Positions 41,134 to 50,591 are shown, numbered from the stretch's first letter. The stretch: 64,000 nt of DNA from Fibrobacter sp. UWR3 (GCF_900143055.1 NZ_FRCW01000003.1:186001-250000), one strand, 5' to 3'. The notes: generated by a model from the sequence alone, not told the origin. Numbers and translations: made by a program.

Positions 41134-42075
41134 CTAGTCCCTTACGCAGCGGACAGAGAACCCGGAGTTCTTGTGGAAGCCATACTCACTCACCCCTTTG
41201 CTGTTGTAGTTCATGGTCTTAGCATCCGCATAGTAGTCGTCGTCGCCATCAGAAGTCCAAAAGGTTGTGCAGAAGCCCTCACCTACGTACCCTTCAATTG
41301 GAATCTTGATGCCAACAGGCAATACGGCAAAGGAATAGATATCGGAGCCATTTCCATTATCGGCCCAACCACTTGCCGATTTGAGTCTCTCTGCCGCCGT
41401 CGATGTATACCCGTCTAATATAAATAACATACCCCACTCTATTCCCGTTGGCAGGTGCCAGCCCTCGGGGCAAATACCACGCACCGGGTATGTCGGCGAG
41501 CACATCGTTTCATCGCCGCAACCTTTGCCATTCGTGCTCCACCTGCCCACGCTATCCATTGCGGCGGACCACGTGTAAAGGCGACCGTATTTGGCGCAGT
41601 TGGCAGGATCGTTGTCATAGCACCAACTCGTGGAATCGAAGGTAATATCGCCACTTTCAAAGGGAACACCTGTGTAGGCGTAGTTCAAATTCTCCGCCAT
41701 CCAGATTTGTCTGCCGATTTTTACAATCTTGTATATTTGCCCGTCACGCCCATCAGTCATAGTTCCTGTAACTCCATCTTCAAAGAAACTGATACTCGAC
41801 GCATCACTTGACAACGATTCCGCAGAACTACTACTTGACTTGGCATCGCCGTTTTTACTGCTACTCGATTTCGCAGAAGAACTGCTGGACACACTTGTCT
41901 CGCTTTCGCTCGACTGCGGTGTGACGCTAGAGGAACTACTTGAACCGTCGCAGTCCTCGCAAACAGACGAAGAAGAATCCTCGTCGGGGCGGGTTGTGAA
42001 ACCGCTGCTCTCGTCATCGCCGCAAGCCGCAAGCAGGAATGCGGACATGGCACATATTGCTAAAACTCTTTTCAT
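41134..42075 (-). CDS. FISUMP-domain lipoprotein, single domain
   Basis: 313 residues. Lipobox LLAAC (lipid on Cys18). A Ser-rich linker (about 30-95, runs of SSSS) is followed by one complete FISUMP domain: DGRDGQIYKIVKIGRQIWMA, CYDNDPANCAKYGRLYTW, GICPEGWHLPTGIEW, ending GFSVRCVRD. It lacks the KGPF helical module of the longer FISUMP proteins. It lies 24 bases downstream of the broken FISUMP gene and is probably the third gene of the TIGR02147 operon starting at 45875. Confidence 0.9.
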   Translation of the reverse strand: MKRVLAICAMSAFLLAACGDDESSGFTTRPDEDSSSSVCEDCDGSSSSSSVTPQSSESETSVSSSSSAKSSSSKNGDAKSSSSSAESLSSDASSISFFEDGVTGTMTDGRDGQIYKIVKIGRQIWMAENLNYAYTGVPFESGDITFDSTSWCYDNDPANCAKYGRLYTWSAAMDSVGRWSTNGKGCGDETMCSPTYPVRGICPEGWHLPTGIEWGMLFILDGYTSTAAERLKSASGWADNGNGSDIYSFAVLPVGIKIPIEGYVGEGFCTTFWTSDGDDDYYADAKTMNYNSKGVSEYGFHKNSGFSVRCVRD

Positions 42076-42099
42076 TGTTTTCGCCTCTCTACCCTAAAA

Positions 42100-45012
42100 T
42101 TAATCCTTCACGCAGCGGACGGAATGAATAGAGAACATGGGGTGGCCATTCAGAATCGCATTGTCATTGTTGTAAATCAAGATTACGCTGTGCACGTAGT
42201 TATCAATCATCACAGAAGACGTCCAGAAGTACGCGTAGCCGCCCTTAGCGTAGTAAACCCCATCGTTTTCCCTGTAACCAGAAGGCAACGCTGCAAAGGA
42301 ATAACCATCCATTCCGGTAGCTCCGTTGCCGCTACGGTTCCAGCCGCTGGTAGTCTTGAGCATCGCGCCTGCAATCTAATCCCCCCCGACTGTCGTAAAC
42401 AAAGTTCTGAACTCCTCCTCTGTCGGCAAATGCCAGCCACTTGGACACACTCCCTGTACCGGATAAGTCGGTGAACAGGCCTTGCCATAGCCGCAACCCT
42501 TACTATTTTCAGTCCATGCACCCACGCTGTCCATAGCCGCCGCCCATGTATAAAGGCGGCCATACTTGGCGCAGTAGGCAGGGTCGTTGCCATAGCACCA
42601 ACTTATAGAATCAGAGGCATCGTTCTCATATTTATAGGGAACACCAGTGTATGCATAGTTAAGATTCTCCGCCATCCAAGTCTGTGTACCAATGATGACC
42701 GTCCTGTAAGTCTGGCCGTCGCGCTCGTCCTTAAAGCAATTCCCGTCTGTATCAACATCACATTGTTCTCTTTTAAGTTCCGAACTCGAAGAGTTCCCGG
42801 AACTAGAAGACGGCGAGATAGAGCCGTCATCATCCATGACACAGCGGACAGAAAGCCCAGCGGTCTCATCGCAGTTGGAAAATCTCGCTTCGTCTTTGTA
42901 ATCCAAGTACACGTAATACGAGCTGTTTTTGTCGCGTTCAGTAGAACTCGCGAAGAACGCTACGGTGCCGGCTTTGCCATCGAGCCCCTCAACACTGGTA
43001 TAGTGGCCAGCAGGGAGTGCCGAGAATCCGAAATCATCCGTACCCGTATTATCGCCTCGGCCACTCCAGCCGGAAATAGACTTGAGCACCTTACCAGCGA
43101 TTGATGAGCCACCAACTTCCTCGAACAGGACCGTCCAATCCATTTGAGTCGGCACGTGCCAACCACTGGGACAGACTCCGCGTACAGGGTATTTCGACGG
43201 GCATGTCGAACCAAAGCCGCAACCCTTGCCGTTCGCACCCCATATTCCCATGCTGTCCATCGCGACACTCCACGGATACAAACGACCGTACTTCGCACAG
43301 TATTCAGCAGAATCATGATAACAGAGACTACCTTTCGTTTCAAAGTTCAGGTTTTCCGCCATCCAAGTCTGAACGCCGAGTTGCATGGTCCTGTAGACCT
43401 TGCCATCGCGCAGGTCCTTGAGCGTATTTGCAGTTGCATCGTATTCACTGCCGTCCGCCTTTGCGGAACTGCTAGATGTTTCGACAGGCTTTGAGCTGCT
43501 GCTGGATGGTGGAACAGCAGTATCATCATTCAAACAGCGAACAGACATCGCGTCGTGCCTGCCGCTGGCCTCGAATACATCGAAGTAATAGTACAAAATT
43601 ATGTTGGTCGCCATATCACTACTACGCTCAGTAGAACTCCAAAATTTTGCAGTACCACCTTCGCGAGAGAAAAGCCCACCCCTTTCGTCCCTGAAGCCAG
43701 CAGGCAACGCCGCGAAGCCGTAATTATCCGTTCCATTGGTAGCTTCTCCCTTATTACCAACCCAGCCACTTGTAGACTTGAGCACTTCTCCCGCTGTCGA
43801 TTTTCCACCAACAGCAGAGAACAATGTATTCCACTCTGTTGAATCCGGCAAGTGCCAGCCATCAGGGCAAGCATCCATCGCCGCATCCCATATATAAAGG
43901 CGGCCATACTTTGCACAATATTCAGCAGAATCATTATAGCAGAAACTGGAATCAGTTTCAAAGTTCAGGTTTTCCGCCATCCACACCTGATCGCCGATTT
44001 TTACGGTTCTATAAGTCTGGCCATCGCGGGAGTCCGTAAGTGTTCCTTCGGCAGGCTCAGAACTGCTGCTGGACAGATCCTCGACCGGAGTCGAGGATGA
44101 CGACTGACGGGAACCGCTGCTAGATTCCTCGCTGCTATCGCTGCTCAGGATGACGGTGTCGCCAAAGGCTTCAATGTACTTCTCGAATGCGGGCACTTCG
44201 TCGGCATAGCCCAAGTGTTCGACGTTCTTGCGGATTGAATCGAGCGTGCCGTCGGCCGTAGCGGCAATCTGCCACTCTTCAATCGCGGCCTTCGTCTTGT
44301 CATCGCTCCACTTGCCGGTTTCCGCAAACGAATCCTTAAACCCGTCCATGCGCTTCTCGAGCCCAGGCACATCCGTCCCAGCCTGCATCAACACGCTCAC
44401 GGCAAGCAGCGCAGCGTTGCCGTCGCCACTTTCATAGATGGTCAAGTCTTCGGAATTATCGAAGTCACCCGCAATGCCGAATGCAGCGAGTACTTCCTTC
44501 TCGGCCTGCTTCTTCGCATCCGCGAACTTCTTGCTCTTCTCGGTCACGAGGTACAACACGCGCTTGCATTCCAGGTCGGTGAGCATGTTTACGTTCACAT
44601 GCCCGCGGTCCTTCAGGTCGCTCAGCGCAAAGAGCGTCACCGACTCCGACGTTGTATTGCCGGTAATTTCGTTGCGGTAAATGCCCGAAACTTCGAACAG
44701 CGCGCACGTAGACGAAAGCGTCACGTCGTCAAACGCGAAGTCGCCCTTGTCGCTATTGATTTTGCCTTCGAAAATCTCATCCGTCAGTTCAAGCGTCTTG
44801 CAGTCGATTCCCTGCACCGTCACCTTGGAGCCCTTCACGAACGGGCCCTTCTGCGCCAAGCCCGCGATATCCTTCGCGACAATGCCCATGTCTCCCGAGG
44901 CACCGCCAACGAAATCATCTGACTCGTCATCGGAACACGCCGCCGTCAAGATAGCCATGGCGGCAAGCGCACAGGCCGGAATAAGCCGAGCCATAAAACT
45001 CCTGTTCATCAT
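42100..45012 (-). pseudogene. Three-domain FISUMP lipoprotein interrupted by in-frame TAG
   Basis: The frame is continuous from 45012 to the TAA at 42100 except for a TAG at 42376-42378. The product up to the TAG holds a lipobox (LTAAC), the KGPF helical module (about 45-200), two full FISUMP domains and two-thirds of a third. After the stop the same frame goes on with IAGAMLKTTSGWN to SVRCVKD, the expected end. Aligned with VGGSSIAGKVLKSISGW of domain 2, the stop replaces a Ser; TCG to TAG is one change. Domains are joined by Ser-rich linkers. Start 45012 is preferred: AAGGAG lies nine bases before it, but touches the ATG at 45021. The shortened 878-residue protein may still be made. Confidence 0.85.
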
Positions 45013-45026
45013 GTTCCTCATCTCCT

Positions 45027-45875
45027 TTACCTCTTTTTAACTTTAAAAACTTTCTTGGTTTCGATCCGCTTGCTCAGCGGGAACAGTTGCATATTCATGC
45101 GATAAACGCGCTCCGTCTCGTCATCTTCGGTAGCAATCGCCACAACACGGCGGTAAAAATCCGCCATTTCCTTGCGGATGCGTTCGTACGAGCGTTCCGT
45201 AAGGCCGAGCACGAACCCCGACATAGTGCGTTCAGAAAGCGGCAGGTCGATGGCTTTAATCGCGAATTCCCCCATCTGGCGCTGCAGTTCGCGAGCCGCC
45301 ACGGGCACCACATCCATGTTACCCATCGTAATCGTCTTGTCCGTCTGGTGGTAGTTTCCGTCCCTGTCCTTCTTCAGGAGCTTCATCCTTACCAAAAAGT
45401 TCAGCGTCTCTGTCACCTCGGCAGCGGTAATCGACGGGCTGCAGGCGCGCGCCATCTCGAGAGGCTTGGCGCCCGGCATGTGCGGGGCAAGTTCTCGCAG
45501 CACCGGATTCTTCCACGACTTGAAATAGTCAAACTCATCGTTACCCAGCACGCGCATCTTGTGCGCCTTCGCGAGCGCACAGCGTTCCTCGAACGCGGCA
45601 CGCTTGGCCTTGTCGCTTTTCGCGTGCGCATACGAGACCATCAGTACAAAATAAGTCTGTTCGTAACCGGCGAGCCCCATGGCGCTCGCGACAGAACCTG
45701 CGGAACCGACGCTCAGGTTCTTTTTACCCTCACAAACATATTTCAGAAACACCGCCGACGAAAATCCGGCATCCTGGGCAAACTTCTGCCACGAAAAGAC
45801 GGAACTACGCTTGCGCTCTTCGTAGTAGTCCAGGATATACTTGCGGTAATCCGTATATTCAACGATTTCCTTCAT
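45027..45875 (-). CDS. TIGR02147 family protein (putative HTH regulator)
   Basis: 282 residues: MKEIVEYTDYRKYILDYYEE, HTH-like WQKFAQDAGFSSAVFLKYVC near 28-48, ITAAEVTETLNFLVRMKLLKK near 160, LSERTMSGFVLGLTERSYE, and the terminal MNMQLFPL. It is close to the copy at 38879, so one arose by duplication. No Shine-Dalgarno; TATATTTG (45881-45888) ends five bases before the ATG. It heads an operon with the broken FISUMP gene (14-base gap to 45012) and the FISUMP gene at 41134. Confidence 0.9.
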   Translation of the reverse strand: MKEIVEYTDYRKYILDYYEERKRSSVFSWQKFAQDAGFSSAVFLKYVCEGKKNLSVGSAGSVASAMGLAGYEQTYFVLMVSYAHAKSDKAKRAAFEERCALAKAHKMRVLGNDEFDYFKSWKNPVLRELAPHMPGAKPLEMARACSPSITAAEVTETLNFLVRMKLLKKDRDGNYHQTDKTITMGNMDVVPVAARELQRQMGEFAIKAIDLPLSERTMSGFVLGLTERSYERIRKEMADFYRRVVAIATEDDETERVYRMNMQLFPLSKRIETKKVFKVKKR

Positions 45876-45880
45876 AGGTA

Positions 45881-45970
45881 CAAATATACCCTCTTTTCGT
45901 GCATTTAGGACATAAATATGGCGATTTTAGCCAAATTTTACCACTTTTGGCTAAATTTTGAAAAATTTAG
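45881..45970 (-). promoter_or_regulatory. Candidate promoter/operator of TIGR02147 gene, with inverted repeats
   Basis: TATATTTG at 45881-45888. The box at 45920-45943 reads TGGTAAAATTTGGCTAAAA on the minus strand. TTTAGCCAAA (45926-45935) is repeated inverted as TTTGGCTAAA just upstream (about 45946-45955), giving a dyad. The same TTTTGGC-AAA words occur before the gene at 39727. Confidence 0.5.
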
Positions 45971-46009
45971 CATTTTAGAACATGGCGTTATGTTCTGAGG
46001 ACATGAGAG

Positions 46010-46032
46010 ATCCTCGCCTTCGCGAGGATGAC
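46010..46032. repeat. REP-like palindrome
   Basis: ATCCTCGC, CTTC, GCGAGGAT, GAC. On the minus strand GTCATCCTCGC...GATCTC, a common REP layout. It lies upstream of the minus-strand TIGR02147 promoter and downstream of the FISUMP gene at 46093. Confidence 0.7.
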
Positions 46033-46042
46033 AAGCACAAAA

Positions 46043-46064
46043 GCCCCGCCATTCCTGGCGGGGC
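46043..46064 (-). terminator. Terminator of the FISUMP gene at 46093
   Basis: GCCCCGCC, ATTCCT, GGCGGGGC, followed on the minus strand by TTTTGTG. About 30 bases after the stop. Confidence 0.75.
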
Positions 46065-46092
46065 CTTCCTCTTTTCCCCCTTACAGACTTTC

Positions 46093-47850
46093 TTAGTTCT
46101 TTACGCAGCGCACAAAGCCTTTTGGCTGTACTTCCGTGTCGGACACGTAATTCCAGTTAATCGAAATCTCGATGGTTACGAAATCCGTTTTCGTCAAGGG
46201 ATAGTCGATAAATTCATCCCGTGTAAAGAATTCCCGGTTCCACACATCGTCATTGGGACTGGTTGGCTGGAAGGACATCCTTGGAGCATAGGTATGGAAA
46301 TAGGCTTCCAGGAATTGCTTATCTAGCGGAACGAGATTGAAGTCCAGCCTATTGTAGAACACTCCCGTCAGGCCCTTCGCAATGGCGGTTTCCCTGTCAG
46401 TCCTCCAATTTTCGTCGAGCAGGTTGTTGGGATTGCCGTCCACGTAATCTAGCAGGGTTTTCCACTCCTCGCTATTCGCCACGTGCCAGCCGTCGGGGCA
46501 GATTCCCTGATGGAGAGAATCGATCAGGCCTTCGCGCACATACCTCGTCATGTAGCCCTCGTTAAGGCGCATGGCCTCGGTCCAGCTATATACACCCGGC
46601 TGGCGACGACTCACCCTACCTCCCCTTGGACGTGTTTCCGGATCAACAACACTATACATAAGGTTTTCCGCCATCCATTCGTACCTTTTCCCTTCGTACT
46701 CAAAGCTTATCGTCTTGTATTCCCGTCCATCACGCGGGTCAATCATAGTGCCATTTTCATGTTCAAACATCGTTGTGAGCGAATCGATGTACCCCCTTGT
46801 CTTTATATCCCACTTAAAGCCATCGCAAAGGACGTAGCCGGAATCCAAGATACGCTGTTCCCCCTCCTGATAGTCATAGACCTCTATGGGCTTGTGAAAC
46901 GCCGTATATTCGCCCCAGCGATTCTCGGTGCATGCATCTATCTCCAGATGGTGCAAGAGCACCAGCTTGCTGAACTCGTATTCCTTTTTCATGACCACCA
47001 AATCATCATACGACCCTGGGTCAGCGGCTTCCTTTTCCCACATGTCGTCTTCATCGACATACTCCATATGGGTGTACATACGGGTGACTTCGTAGGCCCC
47101 GCCTGCGATAACCTGCATAATGGAATCAGCGAGTTCCCCGTCATCGGCAAAATCTTCCGCAAAACCATCGAGATAATTCTGCAATTTCGGGCAATCTTCT
47201 TTTTCATCATCAACCCAATAAGTCCATTCCGGGGTATTATCGATAAGAAGACTGATATTGAACAGGGTCCTGTCCCCTTCGGACGTATTGAATATATTCA
47301 AGTCCTCCGCAGAGGAGACATCAATATCAACCCCGAATGCAGCGAGAACTTCCCTGGAAGCCTGCTTCTTGGCTTCGGCGAAAGGCACGCCTTCCTTAAC
47401 CAGTTTCAATACGCGCTTGTACTCGAAATGCGTCAGGATGTTGACGTTAGCCGTACTGCGGTTATTCAGGTTCGTGACCGCATCAAGGCGCATGGGGCAT
47501 TCTGAACGTTCACCGTCGTATTCGTGAGCATAGTAACCTTCGGCAGAAAGCAGCGCATACTGGCTTTCCAGATCAAGCTCGCCAAACTGGAATTCACCCT
47601 TGTCGTTCACAGTCGTCGTATGGAATTCCCTGCCCGTGGGCTCAAGGCTCCCTTCTGCCGACGTTTCGCGGAGCACGACGTCCGAGCCCTTTACGAGCGG
47701 GCCCTTCTGCGCAGCGCCCTTGATTCCCTTACCCGCAAGAGCAACAATGCCTTCGGATTCCTCGCTCGTGCCCGCCGTCTGAGTGGAACACGCACAAAGC
47801 GCGAGGCTCAAGGCAGATACACCCATAAAAATATTCTTTCGCATAAACAT
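46093..47850 (-). CDS. FISUMP-domain lipoprotein
   Basis: 585 residues. Lipobox in LALCACS. The helical module has QKGPLVKGSDVVLRE, GEFQFGELDLESQYAL, VNILTHFEYKRVLKLVKEG and ASREVLAAFGV. The C-terminal FISUMP domain has DPRDGREYKTISFEYEGKRY, GICPDGWHVANSEEW and the end GFVRCVKN. By eye it is a clear paralogue of the gene at 37074. ATG 47850 is chosen: AAAGGAG lies seven bases before it, within the end of the TIGR02147 gene; a GTG at 47856 would overlap the stop as GTGA. Confidence 0.88.
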   Translation of the reverse strand: MFMRKNIFMGVSALSLALCACSTQTAGTSEESEGIVALAGKGIKGAAQKGPLVKGSDVVLRETSAEGSLEPTGREFHTTTVNDKGEFQFGELDLESQYALLSAEGYYAHEYDGERSECPMRLDAVTNLNNRSTANVNILTHFEYKRVLKLVKEGVPFAEAKKQASREVLAAFGVDIDVSSAEDLNIFNTSEGDRTLFNISLLIDNTPEWTYWVDDEKEDCPKLQNYLDGFAEDFADDGELADSIMQVIAGGAYEVTRMYTHMEYVDEDDMWEKEAADPGSYDDLVVMKKEYEFSKLVLLHHLEIDACTENRWGEYTAFHKPIEVYDYQEGEQRILDSGYVLCDGFKWDIKTRGYIDSLTTMFEHENGTMIDPRDGREYKTISFEYEGKRYEWMAENLMYSVVDPETRPRGGRVSRRQPGVYSWTEAMRLNEGYMTRYVREGLIDSLHQGICPDGWHVANSEEWKTLLDYVDGNPNNLLDENWRTDRETAIAKGLTGVFYNRLDFNLVPLDKQFLEAYFHTYAPRMSFQPTSPNDDVWNREFFTRDEFIDYPLTKTDFVTIEISINWNYVSDTEVQPKGFVRCVKN

Positions 47851-47852
47851 AT

Positions 47853-48716
47853 TCACTCTCCTTTACCCGATGTGGACTTGCCACGATTCTTGCCACTGTT
47901 CAAGTTTTCCGTCAGCGGGAAAAACTGGAAATTGAGTCTGCACACCTTATCCGGATGCGGCTCGTCGGCGACTATCGACACGATGCGCTTGCGGCACTTC
48001 GCAAGTTCATCCACGACCTTCTTGTAGCTTTCTTCCGTCACGCCCATAGTAATTCCGCTAAAGTGACGTTCCGAAATGGGCAACTTGTCAAGCGCCTCGA
48101 GCGCGAACTCGCCCATCTGGCGCAAGAGCGAATGCACCGCGACGGCAACCACGTTCAGGCGCCCCGTAGTAAGCGAGCGGTTCGTCTGGTGGTAATTGCC
48201 CTTGATGTCGCGCGTGATGAGCCCCGCCTTCATGAGAAAGTTCAGGCTCGCGCTCACGTCCGCCGCAGAAATCGCGGGCCTGCAGGCCTTCGCAATCTCG
48301 TGCGGTTTCGCTCCCGGCATGGCAACCGCCAGCTCGCGCACCACGGAATGCTTCCAGGTTTCGTAGAACGTGTAGAGTTCGTTCCCCAGAATCTTCACGT
48401 GGTGTGCGGCGCTCAGCGCCTGCATTTCCTCGAAACACTTCTTCTTTTCGCGATCCGTCTTCGCGCTTTCGTAGCGCACCATCAAAATAAAGTAGTCGTA
48501 CTCGAAGCCGAGCAACCCCATAGCAAGCGCAGTTTTCTTCGCTCCTTCTTCCCGAAGACGCGTCTTGCCGTCGCATACAAGCTTCAGGTACGATCCGGAG
48601 GCGAACCCCGCAAGTTTCGCAAATTCTCGCCAGGTAAATGCGGAACTACGCTTGCGTTCGCTGTAGTAGTCCAGGATATACTGGCGATAGTCCTTATATT
48701 CGACAACTGATTTCAT
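47853..48716 (-). CDS. TIGR02147 family protein (putative HTH regulator)
   Basis: 287 residues from ATG 48716 (MKSVVEYKDYRQYILDYYSE, the usual start position; ATG 48719 is just before it). HTH-like segment WREFAKLAGFASGSYLKLVC near 28-48; ISAADVSASLNFLMKAGLI near 160; HFSGITMGVTEESYKKV; and the end LNFQFFPL. More distant from the copies at 38879 and 45027 than they are from each other. It heads the pair with the FISUMP gene two bases downstream. No clear Shine-Dalgarno. Confidence 0.9.
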   Translation of the reverse strand: MKSVVEYKDYRQYILDYYSERKRSSAFTWREFAKLAGFASGSYLKLVCDGKTRLREEGAKKTALAMGLLGFEYDYFILMVRYESAKTDREKKKCFEEMQALSAAHHVKILGNELYTFYETWKHSVVRELAVAMPGAKPHEIAKACRPAISAADVSASLNFLMKAGLITRDIKGNYHQTNRSLTTGRLNVVAVAVHSLLRQMGEFALEALDKLPISERHFSGITMGVTEESYKKVVDELAKCRKRIVSIVADEPHPDKVCRLNFQFFPLTENLNSGKNRGKSTSGKGE

Positions 48717-48774
48717 CATGACAATAAAATAGATAATCAAATTGTCCGATGCAACATTTTCTAAAAAACAAATT

Positions 48775-48798
48775 TGGCGATTTTAAGCAAATTTTGGA
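48775..48798 (-). promoter_or_regulatory. AT-rich box upstream of TIGR02147 gene
   Basis: Minus strand TCCAAAATTTGCTTAAAATCGCCA, 59 bases before the ATG. It shares AAAATTTG, TAAAA and GCCA with the boxes at 39771 and 45920. Confidence 0.5.
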
Positions 48799-48887
48799 GG
48801 TTTTATATCCACCCAAAAGATTTTTGTTAAAGTAAAAAACAAAAACAGGGATTCTATAGAACAAACCGCACAAGGCATAAAAACGGA

Positions 48888-48910
48888 GCCCCCGGCGCAT
48901 TGCCGAGGGC
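48888..48910 (-). terminator. Candidate terminator of the decarboxylase operon
   Basis: On the minus strand GCCCTCGGC, AATGC, GCCGGGGGC (one mismatch), then TCCGTTTTTA. It is about 100 bases after the beta-subunit stop codon. Confidence 0.65.
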
Positions 48911-48925
48911 ATTCCTTTGCTCAAA

Positions 48926-49000
48926 GATCCTCGCCTTCTCCCCAAAGAGGATAACTCTACTGAGGCAACAAGTTGCCAAGTATCGTATAGCGAGGATGAC
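48926..49000. repeat. REP-like palindrome with a 55-base insert in its loop
   Basis: The arms ATCCTCGC (48927-48934) and GCGAGGATGAC (48990-49000) are the same as in the element at 46010, as is CTTC after the left arm. The four-base loop is replaced by about 55 bases, which hold a small hairpin (GGCAAC-AA-GTTGCC, 48964-48977). Confidence 0.65.
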
Positions 49001-49010
49001 GTATTGTCGG

Positions 49011-50171
49011 CTAGCTCAGGCGGCTAATCATGTAACCGGCGCAGACTGCGGTACCGATCACGCCGGCCACGTTCGGGCCCATGGCGTGCATCAGGAGGAA
49101 GTTCTGCGGGTCATACTTGGCACCTTCCACCTGGGAAACACGTGCGGCCATCGGCACGGCGGACACGCCAGCAGAACCGATAAGCGGGTTCACGGGGTTC
49201 TTCGGAGAGCACCAGTTCATGATCTTCGCGAGGAAGAGGCCGGCCGCGGTCGAGAAACCGAAGGCGACAACGCCCATGGCGATAATCATGAGGGTCTGCG
49301 GCTTCAGGAAGATGTCGGCAGACATCGTGAGGCCCACGGAAGTACCGAGGAAGATAGTCACGATGTTCATAAGTTCGTTGGAAGAAGTCTTCACGAGACG
49401 TTCCACGACGCCGGCTTCCTTGAAGATGTTGCCGAGCATGAGCATGATGATAAGTGCAGAAGCATCGGGCACCACGAGGATGCAGACGATCATCACCATC
49501 ACGGCGAAAACGATGCGTTCGGCCTTGCTCACCTGGCGGAGAGCCTTCATGCGGATCTTGCGTTCCTTGTCGTTGGTCATCAGGCGCATGATAGGCGGCT
49601 GGATGAGCGGAACGAGAGCCATGTAGGTGTAGGCCGCCACGGCGATAGGTCCGATGAGGTGCTTTGCGAGTTTGTTCGCAGTGAAGATGGAGGTCGGACC
49701 GTCGGCGCCGCCGATGATACCGATGGAGGCCGCTTCACCGAGAGTAAAGCCACCGAGGGCCACGGCACAGAACATGGTCGCGAACACGCCGAACTGGGCG
49801 CCACCGCCGAGAAGCAGCGTACGCGGGTTGGCGATAAGCGGTCCGAAGTCCGTCATGGCACCCACGCCCAAGAAGATGATGGGCGGGAAGAGTTCCAGGT
49901 GGATACCCTGGCTAATGTAGTAGTAGAGGCCGGCAGTCGGCGTGAACATACCTTCGATGCTCCAGCCGCCATCGTAGAACCCGGCGCTCGGGATATTCAC
50001 CGCCAGTGCGCCGAGCGAAATCGGCAAGAGCAGCAGCGGCTCATACTTTTTGACAATCGCCAAGTACATCAGCACGAAACTCACGATCCACATAATCACC
50101 ATGGGTCCGGTGACGTATGCGAATCCGGTATCGCAAGCGAACTCGACGACCGAATTTAAGAGTGAACTCAT
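49011..50171 (-). CDS. Sodium ion-translocating decarboxylase, beta subunit
   Basis: 386 residues, polytopic (about nine to eleven helices). Family blocks: [38 protein letters not shown] (the conserved Asp of the Na+ path), and [14 protein letters not shown]. It couples decarboxylation of carboxybiotin to Na+ export in the inner membrane. Which acid is decarboxylated (oxaloacetate, methylmalonyl-CoA or other) depends on the alpha subunit, which is absent here. In Fibrobacter, which makes succinate, methylmalonyl-CoA decarboxylase is a reasonable guess. Third gene of a delta-gamma-beta operon, 13 bases after the biotin protein gene. Confidence 0.93.
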   Translation of the reverse strand: MSSLLNSVVEFACDTGFAYVTGPMVIMWIVSFVLMYLAIVKKYEPLLLLPISLGALAVNIPSAGFYDGGWSIEGMFTPTAGLYYYISQGIHLELFPPIIFLGVGAMTDFGPLIANPRTLLLGGGAQFGVFATMFCAVALGGFTLGEAASIGIIGGADGPTSIFTANKLAKHLIGPIAVAAYTYMALVPLIQPPIMRLMTNDKERKIRMKALRQVSKAERIVFAVMVMIVCILVVPDASALIIMLMLGNIFKEAGVVERLVKTSSNELMNIVTIFLGTSVGLTMSADIFLKPQTLMIIAMGVVAFGFSTAAGLFLAKIMNWCSPKNPVNPLIGSAGVSAVPMAARVSQVEGAKYDPQNFLLMHAMGPNVAGVIGTAVCAGYMISRLS

Positions 50172-50184
50172 TTATCTGTACCTC

Positions 50185-50544
50185 TTAGGCGATGGTCATG
50201 AGGGTCTGGCCGTCGACGACGGTATCGGTTTCCTTGACGGAGATGGAGTTGACGGTGCCGGCGCACGGAGCGACGACCGGGTTTTCCATCTTGAGGGCTT
50301 CGATGATGGCCACTTCCTGGTTGGCTTCGACCTTGTCACCGACCTTGACCTTCAGCTTGAACACGGAACCGGCGAGCGGGCACTTCACTTCGGTACCACC
50401 GGCTGCGACGGGAGCTGCGGCAGGAGCGGCAGCGGGGGCAGCGGCGACCGGGGCTGCCGGAGCGGCGGCGACGGCGGAATCAAGAACTTCTACTTCGACG
50501 TCGTAGGTCTTGCCTTCGAAACTGATACGGACTGTTTTCTTCAT
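50185..50544 (-). CDS. Biotin carboxyl carrier subunit of the decarboxylase
   Basis: 119 residues. An N-terminal short beta domain (KKTVRISFEGKTYDVEVEVL), an Ala/Pro-rich hinge (about 25-50), and a biotinyl domain with EALKMENPVVAP, where Lys is the biotin site (the usual AMKM reads ALKM). It ferries CO2 from the alpha to the beta subunit. Start has an AG-rich sequence before it. It lies between the delta-like and beta genes. Confidence 0.93.
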   Translation of the reverse strand: MKKTVRISFEGKTYDVEVEVLDSAVAAAPAAPVAAAPAAAPAAAPVAAGGTEVKCPLAGSVFKLKVKVGDKVEANQEVAIIEALKMENPVVAPCAGTVNSISVKETDTVVDGQTLMTIA

Positions 50545-50591
50545 TTTGATTTTTCCTGGCTTATAAGCCTGTTAAGTTTTAAAAGTTGACC

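Noticed and set aside
42100-42363. A separate 87-residue gene
   Set aside because: It is in the same frame as the upstream FISUMP gene and completes its third domain; it is the tail of an interrupted gene.
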